From Steinernema hermaphroditum (Eukaryota > Nematoda > Chromadorea > Rhabditida > Steinernematidae), in assembly GCA_030435675.1 (NCBI GenBank), contig CM059623.1:16204205-16268204 (forward strand): a stretch of 64,000 nucleotides of DNA. Reading direction: 5' to 3'. Every line of letters begins with the position of its first letter. The first letter of the stretch is position 1. A program made the position numbers and the translations under genes. The notes beneath the pieces were generated by a model. It made no database searches, was not told the origin of the DNA, and saw nothing but the letters and a program-made list of their open reading frames with translations. Positions 24,601-34,775 of this stretch are shown here, one piece after another.

Positions 24601-27600
24601 CCTAGTTCCTCGTCCATCATATCCCCTACGCTCATTCCAAGAGTCCATGACTTAAGGTCCACTTACGGTAATAGGATTTCGCTAAATGTCAGCTTTGCTA
24701 TTGGATGGCAACTCCCCATTCCTCCCATATCAACATATAATAAAATCCAATCCGACCCAAGGGCAATTAGTAATCCTCAGCATCCGGCATAAATCCGACT
24801 TTTTTCGTCAGTTTTCTTGTGAGATTAATCGGCACCATAAACAATATATAATATTTTTGCGCCCACATTCCGACGCAGCCCCTCGCCAAGGAGATCAGCA
24901 CTCGCTTCTTCATCCAATTATACAAGTGCCTGCGGCGCCGCGACAAGAGGATATCATATATCCGGCCGTCTCCGTGTGTGCCAGTAATTAGTTTCGACAC
25001 AATATGATCACACGCGAGAATTCGGGCCGACGCGGCGGGTTTATTGTCGCCGCAACCGTTGCGCCGCGCGACCTTTGATGTGATGCGAGGGTGGATGTGG
25101 ACGGCACGGAGATGGAGAGGTGCCATTTCGGCCGTCCGAATGTCCTGGAAAGTCGTATTCGTTGATGGGGAGATCGGTTTTTTCGGTTTTATGTCGGGGA
25201 ATTGTATAGTAGCGCTGTTGATAGGGGTTGTTCTAGAGGAGTTTTAGAGCATGTATCAGAAGCAGAGCTAGCTTAGTAAGAGACATAAATTAAAAACACA
25301 TGGCACTCAAAGACAGAGCGGCAGTGAACCGGTTACTCTGCGACTGTCTGTGTGGCTCTTTTCAAACGTGTCTGATCTGTAATATGGAGGGGGTCGGTTC
25401 GATGCCGGCCTGGGTCCCTACTTTATCCATTGCAACACTGCTCAGATCAGACACTCATGCTGACGCTTTTCCATGAACCATCCCTCGCTCGCTATCACAC
25501 AGTGATGCACTTCCATACCCCCACCACTTTCATGTTACGTAAGCGTCTATGTGTTTAGAATTTAAGAGTGTGCTGTTTATAGTTCACCTGAATGCCATGA
25601 CATTCACCCTACTCTCAGAATCCCATTTACGAACACAAAATTATACTTATAACGATCACTCCCAGATATTTTCCAGCGTGAAAACATCAAGGACAAGAAG
25701 TGCACAATCGCAATGTATAATTTTTGCAGTGAGGGGTTCTACCTTCTATTCACCCGCAAGCCACATTTCCTGTCGTTGTGATTCACTCCATCAGGCACAT
25801 TTACTCCATCTAATATTCACCTCGATTTCCGCGTCTATGTGGGAATAGGAGGAATTAGTTAAGCCATTAATGGGATCAATAGGCATAAGAAACCACATTG
25901 TTGTATGTCTTGCGAATTGCCATCTACAACTGTGGTTACTTATACTTAATATCAGCGTTACGCTTTCTTATCTACGCTATGTAACCATAATACTTTCCAG
26001 TGGATGTCCTCATAACACGGAAGCCTATCATTAAATAGTGATTCTTATATCCCTTACTGCTTCAGTCATGGTAGCCCCACCTTTTAATCATGCCTCTGTC
26101 GAAATAAGTACTATCGTTACACCGTAATGTGGTCGGGAGTGGTTTAGAACCCGAAGCACAGTACCCACAACAATGTCGATGTTACCCCAAAATCCCAATA
26201 TGACGTTGACCCATTTTTGAGGAAGTGTTTTGACCGATTTCAAAACATGGCTTCCGGCACCTGAGCCGTGACTCACCTCCACTTCCTACATCTCCCATAT
26301 ATCCAAAACAATAACATATCCATTCTATTATTCACGACACTCCTACAACTGGAGAAATCTAATATTCTGTTTGGCCTTCATCTTCCGCGTTTGATCGAAA
26401 CAGATGCTTGCTGGATGCATGGCAACGCTATACAGGAGCTCAAGGCTGACCGATTCGATTGCAGTTTCTCTCAATGTTTTCTTTGATCTCAAGTGGATCT
26501 TTATCATATCACACTCTGGATGAATCATCTTGTTTTTATTTCGCCGGCACTTTCACAGCTACATAGAATATTTAGAGAGTCATCCCGTTAAGTGTGCATT
26601 CCTCGACAATTTTTTATGTGTTCAAAGGTCATGGACGAATTTTATGTGCAGCCACTTGTATTAAGAAATTCACGTAAAGTTTGAGGGCGTTCATGTAAAG
26701 ATGCCGACTCGGGTTGATTTCACAATCGGAGCCGGCTCGTGGTATATGTGGACAATTGCAACCGTTCGTGGGGTGCGGTTCGAAGCGAACAGACGACGAG
26801 TGATAATCGGTATGGGGCGGCAGGCACCCGATTTTCTGTGCGTACGGTCGGAATTTCCCCGGTACATAGTGACGGAACCCGGCTAGGGTTCGGCTCCAGC
26901 TCAGTTTCTATCTCTTCATGTCGAGTTATGTTGCTCAATGGAAATCTTTTCACATTCCAGTTTTTCCGCCTGTCTCATGATCGCTCTGTCATTAAGGGCC
27001 GTATATGTTTTCACAGAGCTTATTTGCCTAGGCTCAGACAACGTTTCCCATTACAGTACAATTTTCACAGGCATGGGAATGAACAGTGGTTGTTCAAAAC
27101 CAAAATGCTTTGACTTTATGATAGTTAGGCAATGTGTTGTAAAACATCTTAAGAGTGATGCTATTCTTTGGCTTAGTTTTTTATGGGACATCCCAGAGTC
27201 TAGACAGGAAAATTAGACCTCCGTTGCGTCTCCCCTTAGATAAATGTACTCTATATGTTTTCGTCACTCCACTTGACGTGTGACACTTTCGAGGCTTCCG
27301 CCCCTCATCGTCACGTTTCCGTCCGAGCCACGACGTGCTAACCATATATTCCGTCTGTTTGTGGACGATGACACTGACCCGGGTCGTTGCAGCTGATCAT
27401 GTGCTCCTGCGGCTGTCGGACTTCGCCGACGACCCGCCGCTGTTCATAACGGTACGGGTGCGAACGCGCGAAGGCAACGTGTCGCCAGACTCGAACGTTG
27501 TCCGCGTGCCTCGCTCAATCGCCAATCTCGCTTCGAATATCGCCACTTCACTCAACTCCTCCACCACGCAAATGAATAGTGTAAGTCATTTTTAAGAAGA

Positions 27601-30600
27601 ATTAAAAGAAAAGCAAAAGGAGCCGATTAAAAAGGGTGCTAAAAAGCAGCTTTTGTGATGCACAACACAGGAAGCGATCAGTACTTACACAACCTTCTGG
27701 GATTATGACACAAAATTAGAAAAAAAACTGTTATCAACTTTCGACCGCGACGCTTGTAGACAACGTCAAGGAGATACAGTGGATATCTCTATGGCTTTCC
27801 TAATAATCCACAAGAGCATTTAGAAGCTCTGGCGGGGAATAGGGGAAAGCGGACTGAGGGCGACGTCGAACCCGCAGCCTGTCGCGCGTTAACTCAGCGC
27901 GTTTCCAATCCACCAACCGCACACTTGGCAGAGGTGAACCAAAAGCCGGTATTGTCAGTGGTACTGCAAAAGTTTGTTTGATTTGTTTAAATATGAACAC
28001 ACCGAATGTGGCTCGTTCTGTCTATAGACACTTGTCTAGACTCACATTACATCGAATATTTTAGTTGGTTTCGTCCATGGTAAACAACCAAACGGCCCAG
28101 CAGCTCCAAAGCCTGTCGCTGGCAACGAATCCGCTGGATCTCGGCGTTCCCAGTCACCACCATCCTCCCAGCGGACTCCTCACCACTATGTCAGCGCCTT
28201 CTGCGACGTTAACGAGGCTCGGAAACGCCGCCATCTCGGTGGGCGGCGGATCCGGCACGCTGCCGCTGCGGAAGGCTTCAGCAGGCGGAACGCTGGTGCC
28301 ATCCTATGAGAATCAGATGCTCATGAATGGGGGCGTTGTCGGCTCCATTAAAGATCTGCAACAATCCACGGCTACGGTAGGTCCGATGGCGAAAATGCTG
28401 TAAAAATACGAAATTTTCTTGATGATAGTTATGTAAGTACAGTACTGGATCAAGAATTGTGGAAAACATTACTTTTATAGTCATGATATAGGTTTATAAA
28501 ACATATGAAGTGAGATGATTTGGATAAGCTATGACTTACAAAACGGCTGCTTTGTGTATGAGTACCTTTTCACCGGCAATATTTTGCTGTTCAGTCCACT
28601 TTAAAACAACCAAAACAGGAATAACAAAGCAATCAGTCTCTGAACGATCTTCACATCTTGAGCCACAATTAAAAACGCGTCAGCAAACAATCAAAATGCA
28701 AATAATGAAATTTGTGGAGGTTAAATCGCGCAACGAAATTAAGCGAAGCCACCAAAAGTGGACGCCAGCACCATTAGCGTAATTCGTCGAGGTCCTCCTC
28801 GCGGCGCTCCTTGTTTCCAGGCCATTCCGCTTCCGGCGTTGCTAAGATTTGGGCGCTTGCGCGTAGGAGCGCCCGGGCGCGATCGTCCGATGCGAACGTC
28901 GTTAGAGTGCGCGATGGTGGTGGTGGCGACGACGACGACGCTGCCGGACGGCTTGATTACCCCGGGCCCGTGTGTGCGCAACTACTCCGATTATTTGGCT
29001 TATTGTTGTTCTCGCCACTGCCGCCGTTCATCTCCTTTGTGCCCTCAGGGGGAGGTGCGTCTTCGCAGCGTAGCGATGATTGTGCTTCTTACGAGATTAA
29101 CTAATGAAGGTGGAGCTGCTTTTGGATGTGAGGATGTAGGGATGTTCCTTTCGATTTTTTGTTTTTAGGATATGTCCGATTGGACTTTGTACCCTGCCGC
29201 CCGTTGTTGAGTAGGATACTTAAACTAATCTAAGGACTTGTATACTTTTTGAACCTCTTGGATTCTTAATGGAGGCGTATTGACATTATGCTTTCCACCC
29301 TTACATGAGTACAGTGCACTTCTGTTTGTTCATACTCTCTTTAAACTACAGAACATACATTACTGTGGCAACGTATACCAAAATTTAATGACCTCTGTTC
29401 GCAGAGAGTATCCACGCGATGAGAAACAGTCCAAATTGCCATATGCTAGTCAGGTCATAGCATACTCTTAGTACTATCCTTGAGATGCATCTCCCTGCAT
29501 CTGAGATCTTTGGTTCAGCCCTAGTTTTACATATTTTAACAATGTTACCTTTTTGTTGAACCGAATGCCGATTTTAGGAGTCGATTTGCCGACTTTTTTC
29601 TTTCGCTCTATATATGGCTTTTTTACCTTTTTCCTGTCCCAAAAGTGCAATATTGCACCAAATTCCTGCGCTTTGTATGTATGAGTCACACGCCCTTCTT
29701 ACTTTGTATTCGCGATGTGTTTTCAAGGGTTTTTATTGACGAACTTAACTGCCTTCGTAACGACTAGGGTTGACACTTCGATTCGATCTGAGTTCGGGTC
29801 GTCTTTTTCGAAATCGGCTCGACTCGATCGAATGTCAGCCCTAGTAACGACTGTCAACTCACTTAGTGGGAAAGAAATATGTTTGCACTTGGTTTTCGTG
29901 ATGTATTCCTAACAATCCCGTGTACCGACCGTCATTAGCATTATTATAATTGAAAAGGCAGTAATATAGGTCTCGAATTCAGTCCAAGTTCCATGCACTT
30001 CTTTCCCTTCAAGGCTTTAGTGCGTCGGTATTGAATTTTAAGCTTAATTTGTTTGATGGAGATATGAAAATCAAGAGGGGTTGCGGGGAAATGTGAAGTT
30101 AAGGAGAGCTCCCTTTTCCTCGATGTCCTACGTTCTAAATCTTTAAAATCTAGCCATTGACTCAACTCTAAAGGGAATCAAGATTACGATTGTTATCGCA
30201 CATCCAAGATGGAAAGCCAAGCCGGTTCATGGTGCACTTTGATATGAACCCTATTAGATATGCAAAGTTCCTTTGAGTATTATCAATGTACTATTGTACC
30301 CCTTAACATTATGCGCATGTTCCCTCTCCCTCGCACTTTTCTAACTCCTCCATCGTTTTCAGTGGAGGCAATCGCCGTCGACTCAAGTGGTCACGCAGCC
30401 GACGTCGTCGGCGATCGCCGTTGGAGCGGCCGGCCAGCACCAGCAGTCGCAGTACTACACCTTTCATCCGAAACTTTTGGCAAAAGAATTCGGCGCCCTC
30501 GACGACAAGCCAAGCGTGCTGGAGATGGAGAACAATTACGTGCTGAAACACCGGCAACAATGGCCGTCGAGCATTTCGGATGCGACGCGTCACCGCCTCG

Positions 30601-33600
30601 AGAACTACGTACGCACCAACGGGCGCTCGTTCAGCGCCGAGGACCCGATGAACCGAGGACCGCCGCCCCCTCCGCACCAGATGGTGCTGCACGGCGCCGC
30701 CAGGCAACAGGTAACCACGGCTTCCGCTTTTGTGTGAATGTTGCAAATGGAGCGAAAAGAACTAAAAATGTGGTGTTTAGTTGTGATAGAGAGTAGAAAG
30801 CGGTTGAAGTATAAGAGAACTGGCGTTGACAGATGCAAATAGTCAAAAGAAAGAATCCTGAAAAGACAGTCACAAAACATCAAATCATGGGTTGATTCTA
30901 ACAGTATACGAGATGACAGAGTCGGAGCAAACTTTAGTGGTATTATTTCACTATGGCTCAAGGCAGTGATGCCGATTGAGTCCGAAATCCAACCGAGTCC
31001 GGACTCGATGCCCAAAAACCCATTGAATTCGAGTCCAAGTCTCGAGTCTGGACTCGTTTTTGGAGTCGTTGGTATCTCTGGCTCAAGATTAGCACAATGT
31101 AGTGTCCTTTATTAACTTCTCTTTTAGTATAGCAATGGGGTCCATTCGTAACATCTTGACAAATTTGGGACTGTCATGCAAAACCCTGACATGAAACAGA
31201 CAAAGAGAAATTCAAGGACATAGAATATTCCCTTCACAGTCTCGTACCTCAGCTTTCTCGGATCTGGATAGTCTCTCTTACGGTGTAGGGCGGAAGGGAA
31301 CGATGCTAGGGGATCTATTCGCATTCCAGTGATCGAAGGGGTACAAAGTTGTTGCTCGTGTGAGAGCTCAGATGTAGGGCTATTTTCTTTCTCTCCGATA
31401 TGATCTTTGTATGTTATATTTGTAGACAAGTAGCTTTTTCAAAGAAAGAGGTCACAGGTTCGACTATTTTTCGTCTTTTTAGTTTCCCAAACCCCTTGTG
31501 CCGCCTCGTCTCTCGCGGGTGCGGAGCGAGGAGATGTTGGGCACGCGCAGTGAGCCGGACCTTCGGCCGATGGCCATCGACGACGAGAACTGTCGCCTCT
31601 TCGTAGCGCTCTTCGACTACGCACCTCACTACATGTCGCCGAATCCGACAGCGCTCCAAGACGAGCTTCCCCTCAGAAAACATCAAGTAGTCAGGGTGAG
31701 TGCTGAGCTTGAACCTGCGACCTCTGCATGGTAGAAAATTTTAAAATTGGCACTTTTATGGATCGCTTCTGTAAATGGCTATTCTAGGTCTATGGAGACG
31801 TCGACGCAGACGGCTTCTATCACGGCTACAACGGCAAACGTTTCGGCCTCGTTCCATCCAATATGGTCATCGAAATCGCCAAAAGTGATCTTATGCCGAG
31901 ACGGAGACGGTCCGACGCAAATTTCCCCGCTACGGTGGAGCCAACGCTTCGAAGAATGCGCTGGGGTTCGCTGAAATCTCGATCATATGACCATGCCGGG
32001 GACCGAAGGCCAGGTCCACCTGGACGTGAGCCTGGGCCACCTTCAGCCAGATACCCCATGGGGGGTCCGGAGTACGAATACTATTCCTCTTTGGACCGAA
32101 GAGATCACTCCCTGCCGCCTCAAGCCGAGCCCTACCATCCCAGAGAGCCTCCACCTCCGAGAAGCTACTACGAGAGAGGAGACAATGGCTACGAACCGGG
32201 CTATAGAGTTCCTCCGGCTTCAGCAAGATACGGTCCCCCAAGACATTACCACAGCTTCACATCGACGCGAGACCGAGACTATCTCAGCGCATACAGAGAT
32301 GTAAGAAGCGCGCGGGACCCCTACGAAGGCAGAGAGTATCCATCGCTGCGACGAGACTACGGTCCGTACCAGGCGAGAGCACCGCCTCCTGACGACTATC
32401 GACCTGGTGGTGGAGAGTATGTTGGCGGCGGAAGGGAGTACGGTACAGTGAGAAGACCGCGGCCACCGGAGTACGGAAGAGATTATCGCGACGAGAGGGA
32501 CATGATGGAGCCGCCCAGAGAGCCGAGGAGATACGTTCCCGAGGTGCCTTATCAAGACGACAGGCGAGGTGGTCCCCCTCCGCCTCAGAGGCCACCTATG
32601 GACTATCGACGGGAAGAGGATTCCGGTCCCAGCGACTACGACAGAGGGCCTCAACAAGGTGGACCTCCGGGCGGTCCTCCGGGTCCTCCAGCGATGAAGG
32701 GGCCTCCGCCGCCGCAAAAGCAGCAACAGATGTATCAAGATCAGCAACATACGGGTGTGGTCGATGACAGGTTCGTTGGCACATAGGGTGTCCTGTTCCT
32801 ATGGCCCAATTTCAGGTACGCAAAACAAAACGGTGGGGATCAGATAGTGCGTCAAATGGTGGCGAAATTCTCTTACTCGAGTTATCTCTCGCCGAACGTC
32901 GATGCCGATCAAGTGGAGCTGCAGTTCCGCGAGGGTGACATCATTACCATTTTTGGTGACATCGACGAAGATGGCTTCTACTTTGGCGAGCTGAACGGAG
33001 TGCGCGGCCTTGTGCCGTCGAACTTCCTCAGTCCGCTGGACATGCCGCGGGGCGAGATGATGTATGCGCCAAGGCAGCAGCCGCAGGTTCCTATGCAGGC
33101 GATGCAGCAGATGCCACCGCAGCAGCAACAGCCGATGGGTATGGCAGGTGAGTAAAGGGGCGGATGTACAGATGGACAGGAGGGACAGCAAATCTATGTT
33201 ATTTGTTAACGATAGCAAACAGTGGCCAAACACATCCCCTTATTTTTGAACCAGTTGCCGTCTCAATGCAGAATACAATCTATCCAAAGTAGCACATTTC
33301 CTTTCAGGGCCCCAAGTCCAACAACAGCCCCCTCTCGACCAAGCACCAGCACGTCCACGTGGCGTCGCCTTCACCGACACTGCGCCCACAGCCAAACGTC
33401 CTGTTCCCGCGCGTCAAGCAAGCCAAACGTCCAGCAAGGGTGGTACCGCCGCTGCCCCCGCTACCACAACTTCCAAGCTGAAATCGGGCTCAAGCACCGG
33501 CTCCTCGGCCGGCAGCGCTAAGCCGACAGCAAAGAAGGCGGACGCGTCGAAAGCGACGGCCAACAACCGCAAAACTTCGCAAGCAATCAAGAAAACCGAC

Positions 33601-33630
33601 AGTCAACTGAAGGTACCGTACACTGACTAA
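12659..33630 (+). CDS. rimb-1: RIM-binding protein (RIMB-1), presynaptic scaffold; 13 exons
   Basis: RIM-BP family proteins link RIM/UNC-10 to presynaptic calcium channels at the active zone. Exons joining in phase: 12659-12836, 12887-13127, 14505-14771, 14817-14965, 16210-16333, 17871-18047, 27393-27580, 28065-28376, 30363-30710, 31483-31695, 31788-32770, 32816-33147, 33308-33630. With the candidate exon at 1828 the protein is about 1336 residues. Domains in order: SH3-1 (PNENPQLELPL..DEDRFYHGE..GLVPSNY), three FN3 repeats (exons 3-7, e.g. VVLSWSPP, LLVSWTP), a Ser/Gln-rich linker, SH3-2 (CRLFVALFDYAP..DADGFYHG..FGLVPSNM), a long Arg/Tyr/Asp/Pro/Gly-rich linker, SH3-3 (MVAKFSYSSY..DEDGFYFGE..GLVPSNF) and a basic Ser/Lys/Ala tail. 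This order is diagnostic of RIM-BP. The last exon either stops at TAA 33628-33630 or is spliced at AAG|GTACCG (33612). The true N-terminus is unproven. Confidence 0.9.
13382..13387 (-). terminator. Poly(A) signal for the nested Skp1-like gene
   Basis: AATAAA on the minus strand lies about 65 bases after the stop codon of the nested Skp1-like gene, a normal spacing for a nematode 3' UTR. Confidence 0.5.
13451..14170 (-). CDS. skr: Skp1-related protein, intronless, nested antisense in a rimb-1 intron
   Basis: Skp1 proteins join cullin to F-box proteins in SCF ubiquitin ligases. The 239-residue product has the Skp1 fold from about residue 22 to 175: KLRSLDDKEFLFPL near the start, a BTB/POZ-like region with VPLPSVGGDALECIVEWC, then FDKQYPRKKLADVINASYFL and DLIDTLVKFTANNLEGKTAEEM. 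In ordinary Skp1 the segment after GKTPEEI runs through the IRKTFNIKNDF helix region that contacts the F-box. Here it is replaced by KWLEIPLKKDE and an acidic, Ala/Glu-rich low-complexity tail of about 70 residues. The gene is one open frame with ATG in a CACCGCCATGG context, in the 1.4-kb intron between rimb-1 exons 2 and 3, opposite strand. Family membership is clear; which skr paralogue it matches is not. Confidence 0.9.
   Translation of the reverse strand: MASTSASTSAEAAAASPEPVPVGNLKLRSLDDKEFLFPLKDVKKAAMLQTMIADLGLDTEEAMESQPVPLPSVGGDALECIVEWCRMHSDEAPRSDEDRQIHRFNRNVAKEDIELFDKQYPRKKLADVINASYFLDMPDLIDTLVKFTANNLEGKTAEEMSKWLEIPLKKDERKTAADDDGDDEGKSAEKRERTEADQPGTSQQAREEAAAEAAAAAAEQAQEAEQAGAAEGDAPAQQE
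15925..16145. promoter_or_regulatory. GC-rich intronic island with octamer (POU) site
   Basis: Just upstream of the exon at 16210 lies a GC-rich block with a perfect octamer ATGCAAAT at 16005-16012 within TTTATGCAAATTGATT, and TAATTA at its right edge (near 16140). POU factors such as UNC-86 bind octamer-like sites in nematode neurons. Since rimb-1 is neuronal, an intronic neuronal enhancer is plausible, but this is inference. Confidence 0.35.
18708..18780 (-). tRNA. tRNA-Val (AAC)
   Basis: The minus strand folds as a complete 73-base tRNA. The acceptor stem is GATCTCG paired with CGAGATC, followed by discriminator A. The D-arm region is TGGTGTAGTGGTTATCAC. The anticodon stem TCTGT/ACAGA encloses loop CTAACAC with anticodon AAC, and the T arm contains GGTTCGAGCCC. 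It closely matches nematode tRNA-Val(AAC) as I remember it. No CCA is encoded, as normal for a nuclear tRNA. It lies antisense in the 9.3-kb rimb-1 intron. Confidence 0.95.
19640..20040. promoter_or_regulatory. GC-rich intronic island with TAATTA site
   Basis: The block has GC-rich sequence with CAGCTGAGGGCGCC and CTGCTGCTGCTGTTTGCTGCAG words. It ends in AATTTATGCTAAGTAATTAGG (TAATTA at 19954-19959) and CGATTAATATTTGG. No exon is recognisable. Its location, in the large intron before the third FN3 half, matches the other islands. Confidence 0.3.
20780..20890 (+). repeat. Dispersed repeat, copy 1
   Basis: The stretch from CTCGCGGAATGAGATGAGT to GGAGCTGTAGTTTCACCGTCTC resembles 53690-53830 on the same strand, which has CTCGCCGAATGAGTTGAGT and GGGAGCCGTAGTTCCACGGTCTC in the same order. 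The family is unidentified and boundaries are approximate. Confidence 0.4.
21690..22060. promoter_or_regulatory. GC-rich intronic island with TAATTA site
   Basis: A GC-rich block contains GCGCTAAGCGAC, TATAATTACTGC (TAATTA at 21988-21993) and CTTAGCGCGCGAAG. No exon is seen. It resembles the other islands; function is inferred only. Confidence 0.3.
22213..23481 (-). mobile_element. Mariner-type transposon, 1.27 kb, decayed
   Basis: Perfect 32-bp terminal inverted repeats begin TTGGGTTGGTAAGTTGAAAA at 22213-22244 and 23450-23481, flanked by a TA target duplication (22211-22212 and 23482-23483). The total length of 1269 bp is the usual size of a mariner with one transposase gene. Only short open frames remain on either strand and I could not recognise a catalytic motif. 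A minus-strand frame ending near 22290 in RKCTEAEHLNGEYTH is compatible with a transposase C-terminus, but this is weak. The perfect TIRs next to a broken interior suggest a non-autonomous copy or one with an unusual internal sequence. It lies in the 9.3-kb rimb-1 intron. Confidence 0.8.
24850..25160. promoter_or_regulatory. GC-rich intronic island with TAATTA site
   Basis: A CpG-rich block holds GCCAGTAATTAGTTTCGAC (TAATTA at 24985-24990), GGCCGACGCGGCGGG and GTTGCGCCGCGCGACC. No splice-compatible coding frame is recognised. It is another of the islands spaced through the rimb-1 introns. Confidence 0.3.
25345..25418 (+). repeat. tRNA-like relic, family copy A
   Basis: The 74-base stretch starts TGTCTGTGTGGCTC and ends GGCCTGGGTCCC. 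It has a B-box-like GGTCGGTTCGATGCC at the expected distance from an A-box-like TGGCTCTTTTCAAACG. Its ends do not pair into an acceptor stem. A close relative of the same length lies on the minus strand at 46920-46992, and similarity stops at the same points. A decayed tRNA or tRNA-derived SINE head is the simplest reading. Confidence 0.5.
26697..26913. mobile_element. Possible hAT-like mini-element, 217 bp
   Basis: The block starts AAAGATGCCGACTCGGG and ends CTCAGTTTCTATCT. Flanking octamers GTTCATGT and CTTCATGT match at 7 of 8 positions. The interior has GGAGCCGGCTCG, GTTCGAAGCGAAC and CCGGCTAGGGTTCGGCTCC words, like the degenerate-hexamer family. Terminal inversion is weak, so the call is less certain than for the other copies. 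Confidence 0.4.
27862..27935 (-). repeat. tRNA-like relic
   Basis: On the minus strand the stretch contains GGTTGGTGGATTGGAAACGCG (A-box-like), GCGCTGAGTTAACGCGC (hairpin in anticodon-stem position) and GCGGGTTCGACGTCGC (B-box-like) at tRNA spacing. Acceptor and T-stem pairing are poor. It is probably a decayed tRNA-like repeat and not a functional gene. Confidence 0.35.
28760..29070. promoter_or_regulatory. GC-rich intronic island
   Basis: A strongly GC-rich block between rimb-1 exons 8 and 9 contains GCTTGCGCGTAGGAGCGCCCGGGCGCG and a GACGACGACGACG run. Frames are open by composition on both strands but carry no family signature. It is similar to the other islands. Confidence 0.25.
29765..29843. 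mobile_element. 79-bp hAT-like MITE with perfect 8-bp target duplication
   Basis: Ends TAGGGTTGACA and TGTCAGCCCTA are imperfect inverted repeats, which continue inward as CTTCGATTCGATC / CTCGACTCGATCGAA. The octamer GTAACGAC flanks the element on both sides (29757-29764 and 29844-29851) without a mismatch. The interior is degenerate TCGATC/TCGACTC sequence with no coding capacity. An 8-bp duplication with TAGGG/CAGNG-type ends is characteristic of the hAT superfamily. It lies in the rimb-1 intron between exons 8 and 9. Confidence 0.8.
30964..31080. mobile_element. 117-bp hAT-like MITE with GAGTC-repeat interior
   Basis: The element starts CAGTGATGCCGATTGAGTCC and ends GGAGTCGTTGGTATCTCTG, imperfectly inverted. 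Flanks GCTCAAGG and GCTCAAGA match at 7 of 8 positions. The interior repeats degenerate GAGTCC/CGAGTC words. It lies in the rimb-1 intron between exons 9 and 10 and is a third member of the degenerate-hexamer hAT-like family. Confidence 0.7.
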
Positions 33631-34775
33631 TATGATACGTGTATTTTGCGAACTTTCAGAAAAAATAACACAGAATAGAATCGCTTAGAACGACAAACGC
33701 CGTGTGATATCGACAGTAATCTTAGACAGTCTATCAAATGCACTTCATAGACATTCCGTTTATTTTAATTGGTTGATCTCTCTTTGATGTGTGAATATTT
33801 TCTTTTCTCATGTGTCCAATGTATTCATGATCCTTGATCTGATGTCTTATTCGCCATTTGCCAATTCACTGATGAACTTTTCGTGTTAAATGATCTATTA
33901 TTGATGAAGATATTTATAAGAATAAAGAAAATTCTATAAGTTGGGCCAGGTGAGGCAGGATAGAACGATATAGGACCTCTTATTACAGGTGAAATGTCTA
34001 ATACGCTTAAATGTGTGATCAACGATGAGAGGTGTATCTGGCAGAGCTCCTCAAGGAAGTCGGTAAAAGATACAATAGGTCTCACACCGAACGCGCACAA
34101 GAGGGGTTCGCAAAACGCTCTTTGGTCATGTGCTGGTTCAGACGTATCTGGCCAGGCTTTGGCGATGATTATGGTTTAAAACGGTTTTATACCGAGAGCA
34201 GAGAAAAAAAGCTCTGGTTCCTGTGAGATTCGACCACAAGCGGCTACAAGGCGCTGCTCGGTGGACTCCCAGACAGAAGTGTATGTATGCCTAACATTAT
34301 ACTACTGTAGCCGCCAAAAACGAGATGTTTACCCTCAAAAAATCCAGATCATAAGATCTCCTATTCTCCGCTTTCCAGTTTCGTTGTGTTGATCAATTTT
34401 TATGCGACATGCCCGTGTTTTCTATTCCCTGATCTATGCTGCCTGTTCTATTCGTATTCGGGGAAGCTCATTAGCTATCTCCAGATACTTAGAGGTTCCA
34501 AAAGGCGAAGAGACTATGGTGATGTGGAGATGCCAAGTGGAGCTTAAGTAGACTCCGGGAAAGGCTGAGCTTTTATACGTTTCACACAGATTTGTCTAGA
34601 CATTTCCTTGCGTATTACAGTGTGTCAGCAGCTAGCATTTTAACGCCTTCTCCTCGTTCGTTTTTATGGCGTTGCTCGTGTGGGGCTACTACTGCTTTGT
34701 GTATTCCGATTCTGCGTGGCTTTCGTAATGTTCCTTCATTAACGCCACTTGATCCCATTTCAGGAGAGAGCGATT
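33631..34775. other. Intergenic region between rimb-1 and thioredoxin genes
   Basis: No gene is recognised. If the last rimb-1 exon is spliced at 33612, a further small exon could lie here, but I cannot identify one. An acceptor-like CCATTTCAG ends at 34763, 12 bases before the thioredoxin ATG, and is a candidate SL trans-splice site. Confidence 0.4.

Noticed and set aside
27862..27935. Functional tRNA gene on the minus strand
   Set aside because: A- and B-box-like parts are present but acceptor and T stems do not pair; kept only as a relic.
32220..32750. 176-codon minus-strand frame under the rimb-1 linker
   Set aside because: Shadow of the Arg/Tyr/Pro-rich rimb-1 exon 11; no motif and no splice context.
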